The notes beneath the pieces are model-generated. The model did not search any database. It saw only the letters and a program-made list of their open reading frames with translations, and had not been told where the DNA came from. From positions 1 through 64,000 of the forward strand of contig WTGY01000113.1 of NCBI GenBank assembly GCA_011523365.1: a stretch of DNA of 64,000 nucleotides, given 5' to 3'. Source of the stretch: Caldilineaceae bacterium (GTDB lineage Bacteria; Chloroflexota; Anaerolineae; Caldilineales; Caldilineaceae). The translations under genes and the position numbers were made by a program. Positions 17,141 through 25,703 of the stretch are shown piece after piece. How positions within the stretch are numbered: the stretch's first letter is position 1; every line of letters starts with the position of its first letter.

Positions 17141-17213
17141 GAATAACAGTTGTATCAATTTGCTCGTCAGGCAATTCTGCTCGCTTGAATGTTGTGCTAA
17201 ACAAAACCAATTG

Positions 17214-17345
17214 ATCCACGGAGAGACACGGAGGAGCACGGAGAACTGCCTTTTTTGTCCGCGGAGGACGCGGAGGGGCGCGGAGAACATCAAGGGCGTA
17301 TCGGATTTTCTTTGCGCAGCTGCGCCGCCCTTCGATGATGGCGGC
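17214..17345. repeat. CGGAGG-type dispersed repeat
   Basis: Two units plus the GGAGAACATCAAGGGCGTATC segment and the GCGCAG-GCGC tail. It lies just past the end of the rep gene. Confidence 0.75.
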
Positions 17346-17402
17346 AGACCGCCCGCTTTGCGATCAGCCGCAATTTGCACCCGGAAACTGTTCCTACCTT
17401 TC

Positions 17403-19019
17403 CTATTGTTGTAGGGACAGGGCCTCGTTTGGGTGTTTGAGACCGGCGCGTTGACTGGCAGGGAGCATGCGCCAGCACAGATCGCCAGTGTACTGGGCGA
17501 GGGTGCGGTAGTCCTGGATGGATCTTTCAGGCGAAAGCAGGTTATCGAGCGAAAACAGTTTATCGATCTGTGCCTCTGCCTGTTTCGGCGTTATGCGGCG
17601 CATTGCAAGATTAAACAGCGGAGGGACCAGCTTTAGTGAGGATAGAAGATCGAAAGTTGGCGGCGCCAGATCTCCTCCTGTTTTCAGAATATGCTCAAAG
17701 CGGTCGCAAAGCGGTTCCATGTTCTCAGCCCATTGGCTGAGGTCATCCAGCTGTTGCGCGTCTGCCGGCGCCGTTTCGGGCATGAAGTCAGCGAGTACGG
17801 CTTCCGGTGGATGGTCGATCAGTGCGGCGGCGATGTTCTGTGTGTCCGTGGCTGTGTTTGTCTTGCGTTTGATCCACTGTGCGATTTCAGTACGGCGGCG
17901 GTAGTCGGTCATGGTCAGGTCCCTATCCTGACTGCGGCACAGGTCGTCCAGCTCGGCGTAGAGGCCGCTGTTGTTTTCGATCGGTGCGGTTCGTCGTTCC
18001 TGCATATGCCCCGAGTGGTTCAATAATGGTTCTGGTTTACTATTGTGGTTCCCAATAGTGGTTTGTGTCGGGGCCGCTTCGAAGGTGGTGTCGGGACCGC
18101 TTAACGGTTTTTGGGTGGATATGTCGGGGCCGCTTAACCGATGTGTCGGGACCGCTTCAGGCGTTTTGGTTACGTTACCTGTCGGGACCGCTTTATTGTT
18201 TTGGCGCGCCTGCCGGCAGCGGGCCTGCGCTGCGGCGGTAAACGGCTTGACGGCGGCCGGCGTGTCGATCCGGGTCTGCGCCTGTTTGAACTGGTCTGCG
18301 GTGTGGGCCAGCAGGGTGTATGTGTTGCCTTCCTGGGTGATCAGCTGGGCGTTTTTCAGCGTCTCCAGCGCGGTGTAGATCGTCACGTTCGATCTATGCA
18401 GGCTCTTTTCGATGGCTGCGACTTTGATGGTGTAGGCGCCGAAGTCGGGGGCGGCGGGGCTGGCCTGCACAAGCCAGGCGAGGAACAGGAGGAGCTCGGC
18501 GGCGGCGTCCGGGAGAAATTTGAGGATGCCGGACTTCAGGACGGCGTCCGGCAGATGGAGGATGTTTTCGGCGTTTCTGGGCGCGGGCCGTATGTCGTGG
18601 AGATAGGCGCCGTGCTGCTCGGCGATTTCGCAAAGAGAGGCGAACTCGGCGAGCTTCGTGGTCCGGGTTTTGCGCCCGGCAATGGGGTAGCGCAGGACGG
18701 CGCCCAGGGCCTTCAGGTCATTCTGGGCGCGATTGACTTCCTGGCGTGAGCGCCCGATCATTGCGGCGATGCTGCTGTCGCTGTGCCAGTGCTCCCGATA
18801 GTTGGGCTTGTTTCGGTCCGATCCGCTGACGAGGGCGTTCGCCATCAGGACGAGGCGGTCGGTGGGGTTGGAGACGGCTGAGAAGATGCCGCTGGCGAAC
18901 AGGTCCCCCAAGCGGTCGATGCGGTCGGGTCTTTGGACCACGGCGCCGGTCCCTGGGCCCGGGCGCCTATTTGCGGTTTCGGCGTTTGGCGCTCGACGCG
19001 GGGCGCGTGTATGATGCAT
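17403..19019 (-). CDS. Plasmid/phage-type replication initiator with two winged-helix domains
   Basis: A 538-residue product, best read as a replication initiator. Residues about 25-130 form a first winged helix (LVLMANALVSGSDRNKPNYR; SDSSIAAMIGRSRQEVNRAQ; DLKALGAVLRYPIAGRKTRT). About 165-230 form a second (AAELLLFLAWLV; IEKSLHRSNVTIYTALETLK). A low-complexity linker follows (about 250-350), then a helical C-terminal domain. I chose the ATG at 19019 because GGAGAAAGGAAAC precedes it. The linker is encoded by DNA that contains five copies of a 14-base repeat (18066-18193), the organisation of lambda-O type initiators, whose origin lies within the gene. Short GTGACGAAAG repeats lie upstream of the start. 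No partner helicase loader is adjacent. The function is inferred from domain layout and repeats. Confidence 0.6.
   Translation of the reverse strand: MHHTRAPRRAPNAETANRRPGPGTGAVVQRPDRIDRLGDLFASGIFSAVSNPTDRLVLMANALVSGSDRNKPNYREHWHSDSSIAAMIGRSRQEVNRAQNDLKALGAVLRYPIAGRKTRTTKLAEFASLCEIAEQHGAYLHDIRPAPRNAENILHLPDAVLKSGILKFLPDAAAELLLFLAWLVQASPAAPDFGAYTIKVAAIEKSLHRSNVTIYTALETLKNAQLITQEGNTYTLLAHTADQFKQAQTRIDTPAAVKPFTAAAQARCRQARQNNKAVPTGNVTKTPEAVPTHRLSGPDISTQKPLSGPDTTFEAAPTQTTIGNHNSKPEPLLNHSGHMQERRTAPIENNSGLYAELDDLCRSQDRDLTMTDYRRRTEIAQWIKRKTNTATDTQNIAAALIDHPPEAVLADFMPETAPADAQQLDDLSQWAENMEPLCDRFEHILKTGGDLAPPTFDLLSSLKLVPPLFNLAMRRITPKQAEAQIDKLFSLDNLLSPERSIQDYRTLAQYTGDLCWRMLPASQRAGLKHPNEALSLQQ
18021..18193. 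other. Candidate replication origin: five iterons plus AT-rich repeats inside the rep gene
   Basis: TGTCGGGRCCGCTT occurs at 18066, 18089, 18122, 18144 and 18180 (starts), spaced 23, 33, 22 and 36 bases, close to whole helical turns. Three AT-rich repeats of the AAT(A/G)(A/G)TGGTT kind sit beside them (18021-18064). On the coding strand the same 14-mer is translated in two different frames (AVPT/AAPT and SGPD), so its conservation is at the DNA level. This is the pattern of iterons with an adjoining unwinding element. Confidence 0.65.
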
Positions 19020-19253
19020 CTTGTAGTTTCCTTTCTCCGTGTTTACACGGGGATAGGGGCGCCTTTCATTGAATGCCGAAAGCACTCTCTCTCTGTGGCA
19101 ATCGTATTCAACGAAGGGCTGGGTTGTGTTGGGGCGCCTGTGGGGGCGCCCTTTCCTTTTGCCTTCTTTTTTCTTTCAGCGGCCTTGTTCCTGGCCACTA
19201 CCCCCAATTTAAACGCGATCCGGCCTGGGGACAAACTGGCTATTTGAGTAGCA

Positions 19254-19286
19254 GTGACGAAAGTGTGACGAAAGTGGTGACGAAAG
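19254..19286. repeat. Three GTGACGAAAG direct repeats upstream of rep
   Basis: Copies start at 19254, 19265 and 19277, spaced 11 and 12 bases. They are about 235 bases upstream of the rep start and could be an operator or a second iteron set. Confidence 0.6.
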
Positions 19287-19334
19287 CGGAAGGTTACAGA
19301 GGAGATGCAGGGGTGATGGCGGGGCTTATAACGG

Positions 19335-19500
19335 CTCTGCTACGGCCGGTTGCGTTGCCGCTGGGCCGCTTCGCGGCGGGCGTTCTGTGCGTAAGGGCCG
19401 GTGAAAGGCTGGCAAATGCGACAGTTTGTCGTTTTTGCGGGTGTTTCTAGCGCAGAGGGAGAGGCGCTGTGTGGTGCGAACGGCCGGGTCCCTCACGGGA
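19335..19500 (-). pseudogene. DUF3102-like gene remnant
   Basis: The minus strand gives HPQKRQTVAFASLSPALTHR and then TPAAKRPSG, matching YPQKRQIVAFASVSAALTKS and the following Lys/Pro stretch of the intact gene at 41063-41749. The flanking frame is broken. The same core with AAKRP occurs at 25140-25240. Confidence 0.6.
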
Positions 19501-19889
19501 GCTGCTTTTTGATTCACAGTGGCGCGTCGAAAGAGCAAGCTGGGACACGGATTTTCGCCTCCAAATGTTGCTTTGGGCTAAGCTACACAGGACCGCACTT
19601 GAAACCAAGCACATGATAGACTGAAAAGCCTTGGTATGTTATCGTTTTTCACAATCCTGAGGGTAAGCAGGTGACGTCTGAGGTGGTCTATTCTAAGGTA
19701 TACCACGTTGACCGAGGCTGCACGAGCCGGATTCGGGTAGTCAGTTCACCCGGAGAGTTCGGTGCTCGCCATCTCAGCCACTCTTTTTGAGGGCAACGCC
19801 AGACTGGACCTTAATCTAACATGGGTTCGTCATCAGGCAGGAGGTTTTGTCCCCAGGGGTCAGAGCTTCCAGGCGGAGGAGCAGCAACA

Positions 19890-21035
19890 ATGGACAAAGC
19901 GAATAGACCACACACGGCAATACCGCTGGAGGTAGTCACCAAGGTCCCGGTACGGAGGCTGGCGCTGGACCGCCTGAATCCTCGCTTGTTTCTCAGCGGT
20001 GCGGAACCAACTGAGGTGGAAATAATCGCGCGGCTCTATCGTTCTGAAGATTTGAGCGAATTGCTCCAATCGATAGCGGCGAACGGTTATCTTGATATTG
20101 AACCTCTTGTCGTCCTCAAAGAGGAGGAGAACCTGACCGTCCTTGAAGGCAATCGCCGTTTAGCGGCCATTCGTCTCTTCGAGGAACCTGACCTCCCGGT
20201 GCAGATTCGTCGACAAACGGGTCTTAAAGTCACCATTCCTTCTTTGCCTGAGGAATTCCGCGGCACGCTTCAGGAGGTTTCGGTTTACCGAGTAGAAAGC
20301 CGTGAGGATGCCAGGGCCTTTATTGGATTCAAACACATTAACGGCGCCGCCAGATGGGAGTCTTACGCAAAGGCGAAATATGCTGCTGACTGGTACAAGA
20401 GGGGGGGTACCTCTCTTGAAGTCATAGCATCCCAAATTGGCGACAGGCATGACACCATTAAGCGGATGGTAAATGCAATCTATGTGCTAGAGCAGGCGGA
20501 ACGGGCTGGAATCTTTCACCTCTCGGATCGGGTAAGTCCGCGATTCAACTTCTCACATCTTTACACGGCCTTGTCCCGCTCGACATACATGCGTTTTCTC
20601 GGTCTGAAGGAGGCATGGACCCGGTTCCATCCCGAACCGGATCCCGTCCCTCAAGAAAAGCTGGAAAGCTTAGGCAAGGTGTTACGGTGGCTGTATGGAT
20701 CAAAAGAAGAGGGTGTTGATCCGGTAATACACTCTCAGAACCCTGACATCCGGCTCTTGGGAGAAGTCCTTGAGAGCCCCGAGGCGCTCTTGATTCTGAA
20801 GGGTTCGGGTTCCCTTACAGAAGCGCATTTGAGCACAGTCCCAGCGAACCAAATGTTTCTTGAATCATTGGTACGAGCAAGAAGGGAAGTACGTGAGGCA
20901 TCAAATAACCTTCGTGGATTTGACGGTCAGGATCAGGCTCTGATTGGAATCGCGGAGGATATTTCCGAAACGGCTCAAGCAATGCTCGCTCGAATGATCA
21001 GGAAGATGAAAGACGTAGAGGCCGACGAAGCGTGA
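19890..21035 (+). CDS. ParB/Srx-like nuclease-fold protein
   Basis: A 381-residue protein with an N-terminal ParB-like domain: VPVRRLALDRLNPRLF (about 20-34), IAANGYLDIEPLVVL (62-76), and the ParB box LTVLEGNRRLAAIRLFEE (82-99) with E-G-N-R-R in place of the usual G-E-R-R. A helix-turn-helix-like stretch follows (about 165-200, LEVIASQIGDRHDTIKRMVN). The C-terminal half is helical and unassigned. The start at 19890 has GGAGGAG nine bases upstream. The stop overlaps the next start by four bases (ATGA), so the three genes 19890-23121 are translationally coupled. ParB-like proteins outside par loci can be nucleases, CTP switches or DNA-binding adaptors. Here the company of a nuclease-like protein and a methylase points to a defence role; that is inference. 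Confidence 0.75.
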   Translation: MDKANRPHTAIPLEVVTKVPVRRLALDRLNPRLFLSGAEPTEVEIIARLYRSEDLSELLQSIAANGYLDIEPLVVLKEEENLTVLEGNRRLAAIRLFEEPDLPVQIRRQTGLKVTIPSLPEEFRGTLQEVSVYRVESREDARAFIGFKHINGAARWESYAKAKYAADWYKRGGTSLEVIASQIGDRHDTIKRMVNAIYVLEQAERAGIFHLSDRVSPRFNFSHLYTALSRSTYMRFLGLKEAWTRFHPEPDPVPQEKLESLGKVLRWLYGSKEEGVDPVIHSQNPDIRLLGEVLESPEALLILKGSGSLTEAHLSTVPANQMFLESLVRARREVREASNNLRGFDGQDQALIGIAEDISETAQAMLARMIRKMKDVEADEA

Positions 21036-22036
21036 AACCAGTCCTCTATTTTCCCTCCGACGAGTTTGCCGCCGGCAAGTCTATCGATATTGACATTGCG
21101 GCCGACTATTTGGAACTGAGCGCTCTTTTTTCCAGGGAAAGTCAGTCATTTAGCGAAGACATCGTCAATGCGCTGGAACTCGCAGCCGACGCGGAATACG
21201 ATGACGTTGAAGACGAAGTCAAGAATCGGGAGGAAGTTGCAGCGGGAGCGGTTGCCCGCATGGCATCTCGGAAACGAGCCCTGGCGACATCTTATCCATT
21301 TGACATCGACGACAACGGAGACGTCATCTTCTATACGGGCGAAAAGACGGATCTGGGTCATACCGCTTATCTTGTGTCGCTGATTTTATCCAATTTGAAA
21401 GGGGTATCCCCTCTATTAGTGGGCAGCGACGTGCATCCCACAGAAGAGGAGGTCAGTCGCCTGCGCAGGTACTTTCAATACTTGGCGACCGCCGCTATTG
21501 CAGCGGAGGTTGGTGGACCCGCCTGGTCTTTTGGCTTTCCCCGGCCTGACGGAACAGGTTTCTTGCCGAAGCTCTGTGAAATATGGGTATCATTAAGGGA
21601 CGGATATGTGGGCGCCGACCCTTCTGCGCCTGCCGACCCCAAAGACGATAAGATAGACATTTTTGCTTGGCGCGAGCAAAAGGATGGCCTGCCAGGGTTT
21701 CTTTTGCTGGCAGCCCAAGTTGCTACGGGCCGCGACTGGAAGGAAAAATCCCTCAAAAGTCATGTTGGTGGTGTGTTTCAACAGCGCTGGTTCAGCCGCC
21801 GCGCTCCTGTTACTGCTATGGTTGCTTATCATGTGATTCCATTTGCGCGACCCGATGAAAAGTTTCGCGATGACGTACTGATGCTGGGCAATGTGTTACA
21901 TCGCCTTCGGGTTCCATTTAGGGTTAGAGAGGCGACCAGTCTTGTCTCCAACGGCGTAGAGGTGGAAGCGTTCGAATTGCTCGACCATGCCTCCGAGTGG
22001 ATCCACTCCTACGTGACGAGGACGAGACCAACATGA
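21032..22036 (+). CDS. Putative PD-(D/E)XK-type nuclease, middle gene of the ParB-methylase operon
   Basis: A 334-residue protein. The only family-like signal I see is at about 205-240: DDKIDIFAWREQKDG, then GFLLLAAQVATGRDWKEKSL. A conserved Asp, a hydrophobic strand and Q-x-A-T-G plus Lys fit the PD-(D/E)XK variant in which Gln replaces the acidic residue. The N-terminal part is acidic and helical (SEDIVNALELAADAEYDDVE). It overlaps the ParB-like gene by four bases upstream and the methyltransferase start by four bases downstream. In this setting it is the best candidate for the cutting subunit. Without a search the nuclease call stays tentative; a structural adaptor is the alternative. Confidence 0.6.
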   Translation: MKPVLYFPSDEFAAGKSIDIDIAADYLELSALFSRESQSFSEDIVNALELAADAEYDDVEDEVKNREEVAAGAVARMASRKRALATSYPFDIDDNGDVIFYTGEKTDLGHTAYLVSLILSNLKGVSPLLVGSDVHPTEEEVSRLRRYFQYLATAAIAAEVGGPAWSFGFPRPDGTGFLPKLCEIWVSLRDGYVGADPSAPADPKDDKIDIFAWREQKDGLPGFLLLAAQVATGRDWKEKSLKSHVGGVFQQRWFSRRAPVTAMVAYHVIPFARPDEKFRDDVLMLGNVLHRLRVPFRVREATSLVSNGVEVEAFELLDHASEWIHSYVTRTRPT

Positions 22037-23121
22037 GACATCGATTTCATTCAATTTGCCCTTATTTTGCTACGTTCCCTGAGACTTTCGTAGAAAAGCA
22101 CCTTGCTGCGTCCAATCTGAATGGTGTGGTATTTGATCCGTTTTGTGGGCGGGGCACAACGGTTTTCGAAAGCCTTATAAGGGGACGGCGGGGTGCTGGA
22201 TGCGATATCAACCCAGTGGCTGCTTGTATTGCGGGGGCCAAGTGCGATCCGCCGGCGCTTCCTGAGCTGCTAGAGCGGTTATCGCTCTTGGAAAAGGAGA
22301 GCATTCACTATCATTCCAACGCCAGCGCAGGAGACCTCACGGAGTTTTTTTCTCTCTGTTTTGCGCCTGAGACGTATGACCAGATACTCTTTCTGAGAGA
22401 TTCGCTCAATTGGCACACTGACCGAATTGATCGTTTTGTTGCAGCACTTTCCTTAGGGGCACTGCATGGCGAGTCCCATCGCAGCCCTAACTACTTCAGT
22501 AACCGTATGCCGAGAACGATAAGTACCAATCCGGCATACTCGGTTCGATGGTGGCGGGATAACGGTTACACCGCGCCTGTCAGGGATGTGTTTTCGATTC
22601 TCAGAAACATGAGCCATTACCGCTTTGTGTCGGCACCGCCTGCGTTTCGAGGGGAGATCGCATTGTCCGACGCTCGCAAGGCCGCTGAGAGTTTTCCACA
22701 CTTGCTCGGACAGATCACAGATGTGATTACTTCGCCCCCTTACCTAAACACAACGAGCTACCGTGAAGATCAGTGGCTGCGATTATGGTTTCTTGGCGAG
22801 GATGTTGAGAATCCTGTACGGGACGATGGACGTCATCATAGCGTCAAGAAATACAAGGAGTTCCTAGAAGAATCCTGGGCAGGTGTGACTCCGCTTCTGG
22901 CAGATGAAGTGCGAATTGTTGTGAGAATTGGAGGTCGCAAGCTACCCAAAGAGGAAGCGTTTGAATTCCTCGATTCTGTCCTGAAGCGGGCAACGCAGAG
23001 AAGTGTTCAAATTCAGGGTGAGGGGGTATCTTCATTGGTTCGAAACACTCAAGCGAATGCCTTCCTCGGTTCGAAGCCTTCCCCCACCAATGAGCATGAC
23101 TTTTGCTTTCTTTTGCATTAG
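22033..23121 (+). CDS. DNA methyltransferase (N6-adenine/N4-cytosine type)
   Basis: A 362-residue amino-methyltransferase. The SAM-binding motif is VVFDPFCGRGTTVFESLIRG (about 32-51), preceded by a motif X-like start (CPYFATFPETFVEKHL). The catalytic motif is TSPPYLNTTSY (about 233-243); the S-P-P-Y form is typical of N4-cytosine enzymes but is also seen in some N6-adenine ones. About 190 residues lie between the two motifs, enough for an inserted target-recognition domain. It starts inside the stop of the previous gene (ATGA overlap), so expression is coupled to the nuclease-like protein, as expected for a modification enzyme guarding self DNA. No frameshift seen. The stop is followed by 285 bases without a strong gene. 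Confidence 0.85.
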   Translation: MRHRFHSICPYFATFPETFVEKHLAASNLNGVVFDPFCGRGTTVFESLIRGRRGAGCDINPVAACIAGAKCDPPALPELLERLSLLEKESIHYHSNASAGDLTEFFSLCFAPETYDQILFLRDSLNWHTDRIDRFVAALSLGALHGESHRSPNYFSNRMPRTISTNPAYSVRWWRDNGYTAPVRDVFSILRNMSHYRFVSAPPAFRGEIALSDARKAAESFPHLLGQITDVITSPPYLNTTSYREDQWLRLWFLGEDVENPVRDDGRHHSVKKYKEFLEESWAGVTPLLADEVRIVVRIGGRKLPKEEAFEFLDSVLKRATQRSVQIQGEGVSSLVRNTQANAFLGSKPSPTNEHDFCFLLH

Positions 23122-23406
23122 ATCGTGCAAATATCCCCAGTCTTTTCCTCCATTTAACTAAAAGACAGCGCGAATCCAGGCGACCTGACGCGATTTTACG
23201 CGGCAAGACTCGCCTTCAGAGAATTCACAGCCTCCGAAAGACCCTTGTTTAGCGCTGTGAATAGGCGACATGTGCCGGGCCGGCTCAACCGGATAATCTG
23301 CAACTGATGAGCGGAGCCTGCAATAGCACGAAGGGCGCGGGCAGCCACGAGGAGTTGAAGGCGAAGTTGAAGCAGCAGGGGATCATCGGTTAAGGAGACA
23401 AACAAA
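23122..23406. other. Intergenic region
   Basis: No supported gene. A 69-codon minus-strand frame (QLRLQLLVAARALRAIAG and so on) could be a transposase leftover but lacks enough similarity to call. Confidence 0.4.
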
Positions 23407-24123
23407 ATGCGATTATTCCTCGTAAAGATGGTTGAGAGAAAAGAGTACGCTTCCAGTCTTCTGCGAGGCGAACTTTATGCCAATCGATTAGCTTGCTTTA
23501 GGAAATTCAGAGGAGACAAAGAGAGAGAGGATGACTTGGAGGGGGTAATTCAGGAACCGCCGGGATCTCGCCTAGAGCTTGAAGGGACCGATCTACGAAC
23601 TGGGGAAACAGGAAAAGTGATTGTGCCCCTAGAAGATATGGCTGATCGTATAAGGCGCCAAATACGCTCCATAGACAGCATCAATGTTTTTTGCACATTT
23701 TCTGTCGATCACAACAATCTAGAGAAAGTTCCAAACGGGAATGCCGATAGGCAGGGTTGGCGAATCGGGCCAGCAGAAGTCTTTTCGGAGTTTGGGGAAC
23801 ATGCTGTCGTCATCTGGAATCCTCCTGAATTTATAGAACGGGTAGAGGCAGCCGCACAGCGCCAAGGGTATGCCGTTTCCCATGGCCATGTACTGTACTA
23901 CGATCCCGAAACTGGACCACAAAACATAGACCCTGAAGTGGCGGCACTATTCGCAAAGCGCAATACTTATGCCCACCAAAAGGAACATCGGATTGCAATC
24001 AACACTGGCACAATTGGGAGCGACCCTTTGAGACTCAGTATCGGCGACATCAGCGACATCGCGCTGTACTTCAATGTCAACAATATGGATCGTGAACTTT
24101 CGATAATTACACAAGACCGATAA
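23407..24123 (+). CDS. DUF2971-like protein of unknown function
   Basis: A 238-residue protein starting MRLFLVKMVERKEYASSLLR, with an AGGAG site upstream. The segment FRGDKEREDDLEG (about 38-50) and the C-terminal LFAKRNTYAHQKEHRIAIN (about 181-199) resemble DUF2971 proteins, where a Y-x-x-E-x-E-x-R-I pattern closes the domain. That family is common in phage, plasmid and defence contexts and its activity is unknown. It follows the methyltransferase gene on the same strand after 285 bases, so it may or may not belong to that system. Lower GC than the flanking remnants. Confidence 0.55.
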   Translation: MRLFLVKMVERKEYASSLLRGELYANRLACFRKFRGDKEREDDLEGVIQEPPGSRLELEGTDLRTGETGKVIVPLEDMADRIRRQIRSIDSINVFCTFSVDHNNLEKVPNGNADRQGWRIGPAEVFSEFGEHAVVIWNPPEFIERVEAAAQRQGYAVSHGHVLYYDPETGPQNIDPEVAALFAKRNTYAHQKEHRIAINTGTIGSDPLRLSIGDISDIALYFNVNNMDRELSIITQDR

Positions 24124-24175
24124 TCTCACGCAACTGGCACAGGTGAGCATCGCAAGCGAAGAGGTCACCGGAAAT

Positions 24176-24685
24176 ATGAGCCAACGTAGAGGCCGGAATG
24201 AACCGGCGCCAGCCAGGTTGCGGCATATCAATATCTTCTGGAATGTCATAGGCAAAGAGGACGAACGGAAAGAGATCGGCCGCGACGAAGTGGACAGTTC
24301 GGCTGTTGAGCTGCTGCAGCCGCTTATCGAGCGTGCAATCGACAGCGGCGCGGCAGTGGACATTCCGGGCGGCTACTGGTTCCAAGGGCAACAGCTGTCC
24401 GGCGAACTTTATGCGGGCATAGGCCGTGCGGATCTGGAAGGCGCGTTGAAGAGTTACGGGGATGGAGCGGACACGCTGGTCAGTATGCGCCTGCTGCCGG
24501 GGCGGGGCGGGGATATGCCTGAACTGCTTGTTCGCAGAGAAACGCTGGATAAGCTGCTTGTCCGCAATCACTACGATTCTTACGGGGGGCAGTGGGAAGA
24601 TACCCTATTGCAGGTTGCAAGCGAGATCAACGATCTGGAACGGCGCCTGGCGTGGGCCTGGCTTGACACCGTAAGGAGAGGGTAG
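24176..24685 (+). CDS. Conserved protein of unknown function, paralogue of 6774-7193
   Basis: A 169-residue product (start MSQRRGRNEPAPARLRHINI). It matches the 139-residue protein at 6774-7193 in its PGGYWFQGQQ segment, a DTLVSMRLLPGRGGDMPELL stretch and the end EINDLERRLAWAWL. It has an extra insert (RNHYDSYGGQWEDTLLQ). I use the ATG at 24176; an in-frame GTG at 24143 is possible. A small membrane protein follows after nine bases, mirroring the membrane gene beside the paralogue. I cannot assign a function. Confidence 0.6.
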   Translation: MSQRRGRNEPAPARLRHINIFWNVIGKEDERKEIGRDEVDSSAVELLQPLIERAIDSGAAVDIPGGYWFQGQQLSGELYAGIGRADLEGALKSYGDGADTLVSMRLLPGRGGDMPELLVRRETLDKLLVRNHYDSYGGQWEDTLLQVASEINDLERRLAWAWLDTVRRG

Positions 24686-24694
24686 AGGTGTAGG

Positions 24695-24895
24695 ATGCCA
24701 GAAGTGACGCGGGAGATGATGGATTACGCGATCTTCATGGAGACTTACGTTGAGCCAGTCTTCTATGTTCTTGCCTATCTTGTCATGACTGTGGGTCCCG
24801 TGATTTTGCTGTTTGCCAACATCGTGATGAGCATTGCGGCGTGGGCTGCGGGTGGAGAGGTACCGGCCTTTGGAGCTATACCGAACTGGGACTGA
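24695..24895 (+). CDS. Small two-helix membrane protein
   Basis: A 66-residue product, MPEVTREMMDYAIFMETYVE then two hydrophobic stretches (about 21-40 and 42-58). It starts nine bases after the stop of the paralogue gene, so the two are co-transcribed. A GGAGAGGGTAGAGGTGTAGG stretch serves as ribosome site. It is not alignable by eye with the membrane protein at 7253-7420, but the position is the same. Confidence 0.55.
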   Translation: MPEVTREMMDYAIFMETYVEPVFYVLAYLVMTVGPVILLFANIVMSIAAWAAGGEVPAFGAIPNWD

Positions 24896-25035
24896 CGAGG
24901 AAATCCCGGCCCGCTTTCTGGCCGGCCGACCTGATCGGTATGCCGCGCTCATAGCAGCCCGCAATAGTCGCTGAACAACTCTTTCGTACTCGAAGGGTTC
25001 TTTGACAACCGGCCCCAGCTGCCTGCTTTGCCGCT

Positions 25036-25340
25036 GTTGAGAAATTCAGGGGGTAGGCTAAATGCGATAGAAGGAGGCGTAGTTGGGGGGACCCTCATGC
25101 CTGGGAAAGCGCTTAGGACGGTTCTGGTGCGGCCGGTTGTATGGACCGGCCCCTGGGTCGCTTCGCGGCGGGCTTTCTCTGCGTGAGGGCCGCCGGAACG
25201 CTGGCAAATGCGACAATTTGTCGTTTTTGGGTGTGTTTGTTGCAAATGGGTGAGGTGCTAGGCGGTAGGAACGGGGATGCCCCGCTCCTCAGGGGCGGGT
25301 GGCAAGGCTTCAGGCGGGGGCTGATTTCGGTGACTACAAA
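25036..25340 (-). pseudogene. Decayed DUF3102-like element with repeat tail
   Basis: The minus strand holds LPPAPEERGIPVPTA (near 25310) and, in a shifted frame, HTQKRQIVAFASVPAALTQR (near 25200), matching the intact gene at 41063-41749. The 25036-25165 part is shared with 11319-11440. The element is broken by frameshifts. Confidence 0.6.
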
Positions 25341-25703
25341 AATACGAAAGTCTTGAACGCGAGTAAAGCAGCGGTAGCCGACCCTGACAGCGCTGGTAAG
25401 GGTCTCGTCCCCTTCGTCGAGGAGAACGGCAACTGGTTGGCTCAACTTTGCCGGCACGCCATCGGGCCAGGCTGGATCCCCGTGGTGCGGTTGGTCCAGG
25501 GGTGGGTGGCCATGTCATTTTTTGCAGTCATTCACGTTTTGGCATGAAAGCTGTTCTTGAAACCAATCCTGGAAGTGAAACTCCTTGTCTACCTTATTGG
25601 TTCTATGGATAAGCCGGCCTCGTTAGATAGCTCGGTCACACTGTGGGAATATAGTTTTAACGCAACCGCTCTTCTTTGTGTCTTGCCTTTGGGCTAGGAC
25701 TGG
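25341..25703. other. Intergenic region
   Basis: No supported gene between the decayed element and the CBASS regulator capP. Confidence 0.4.
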
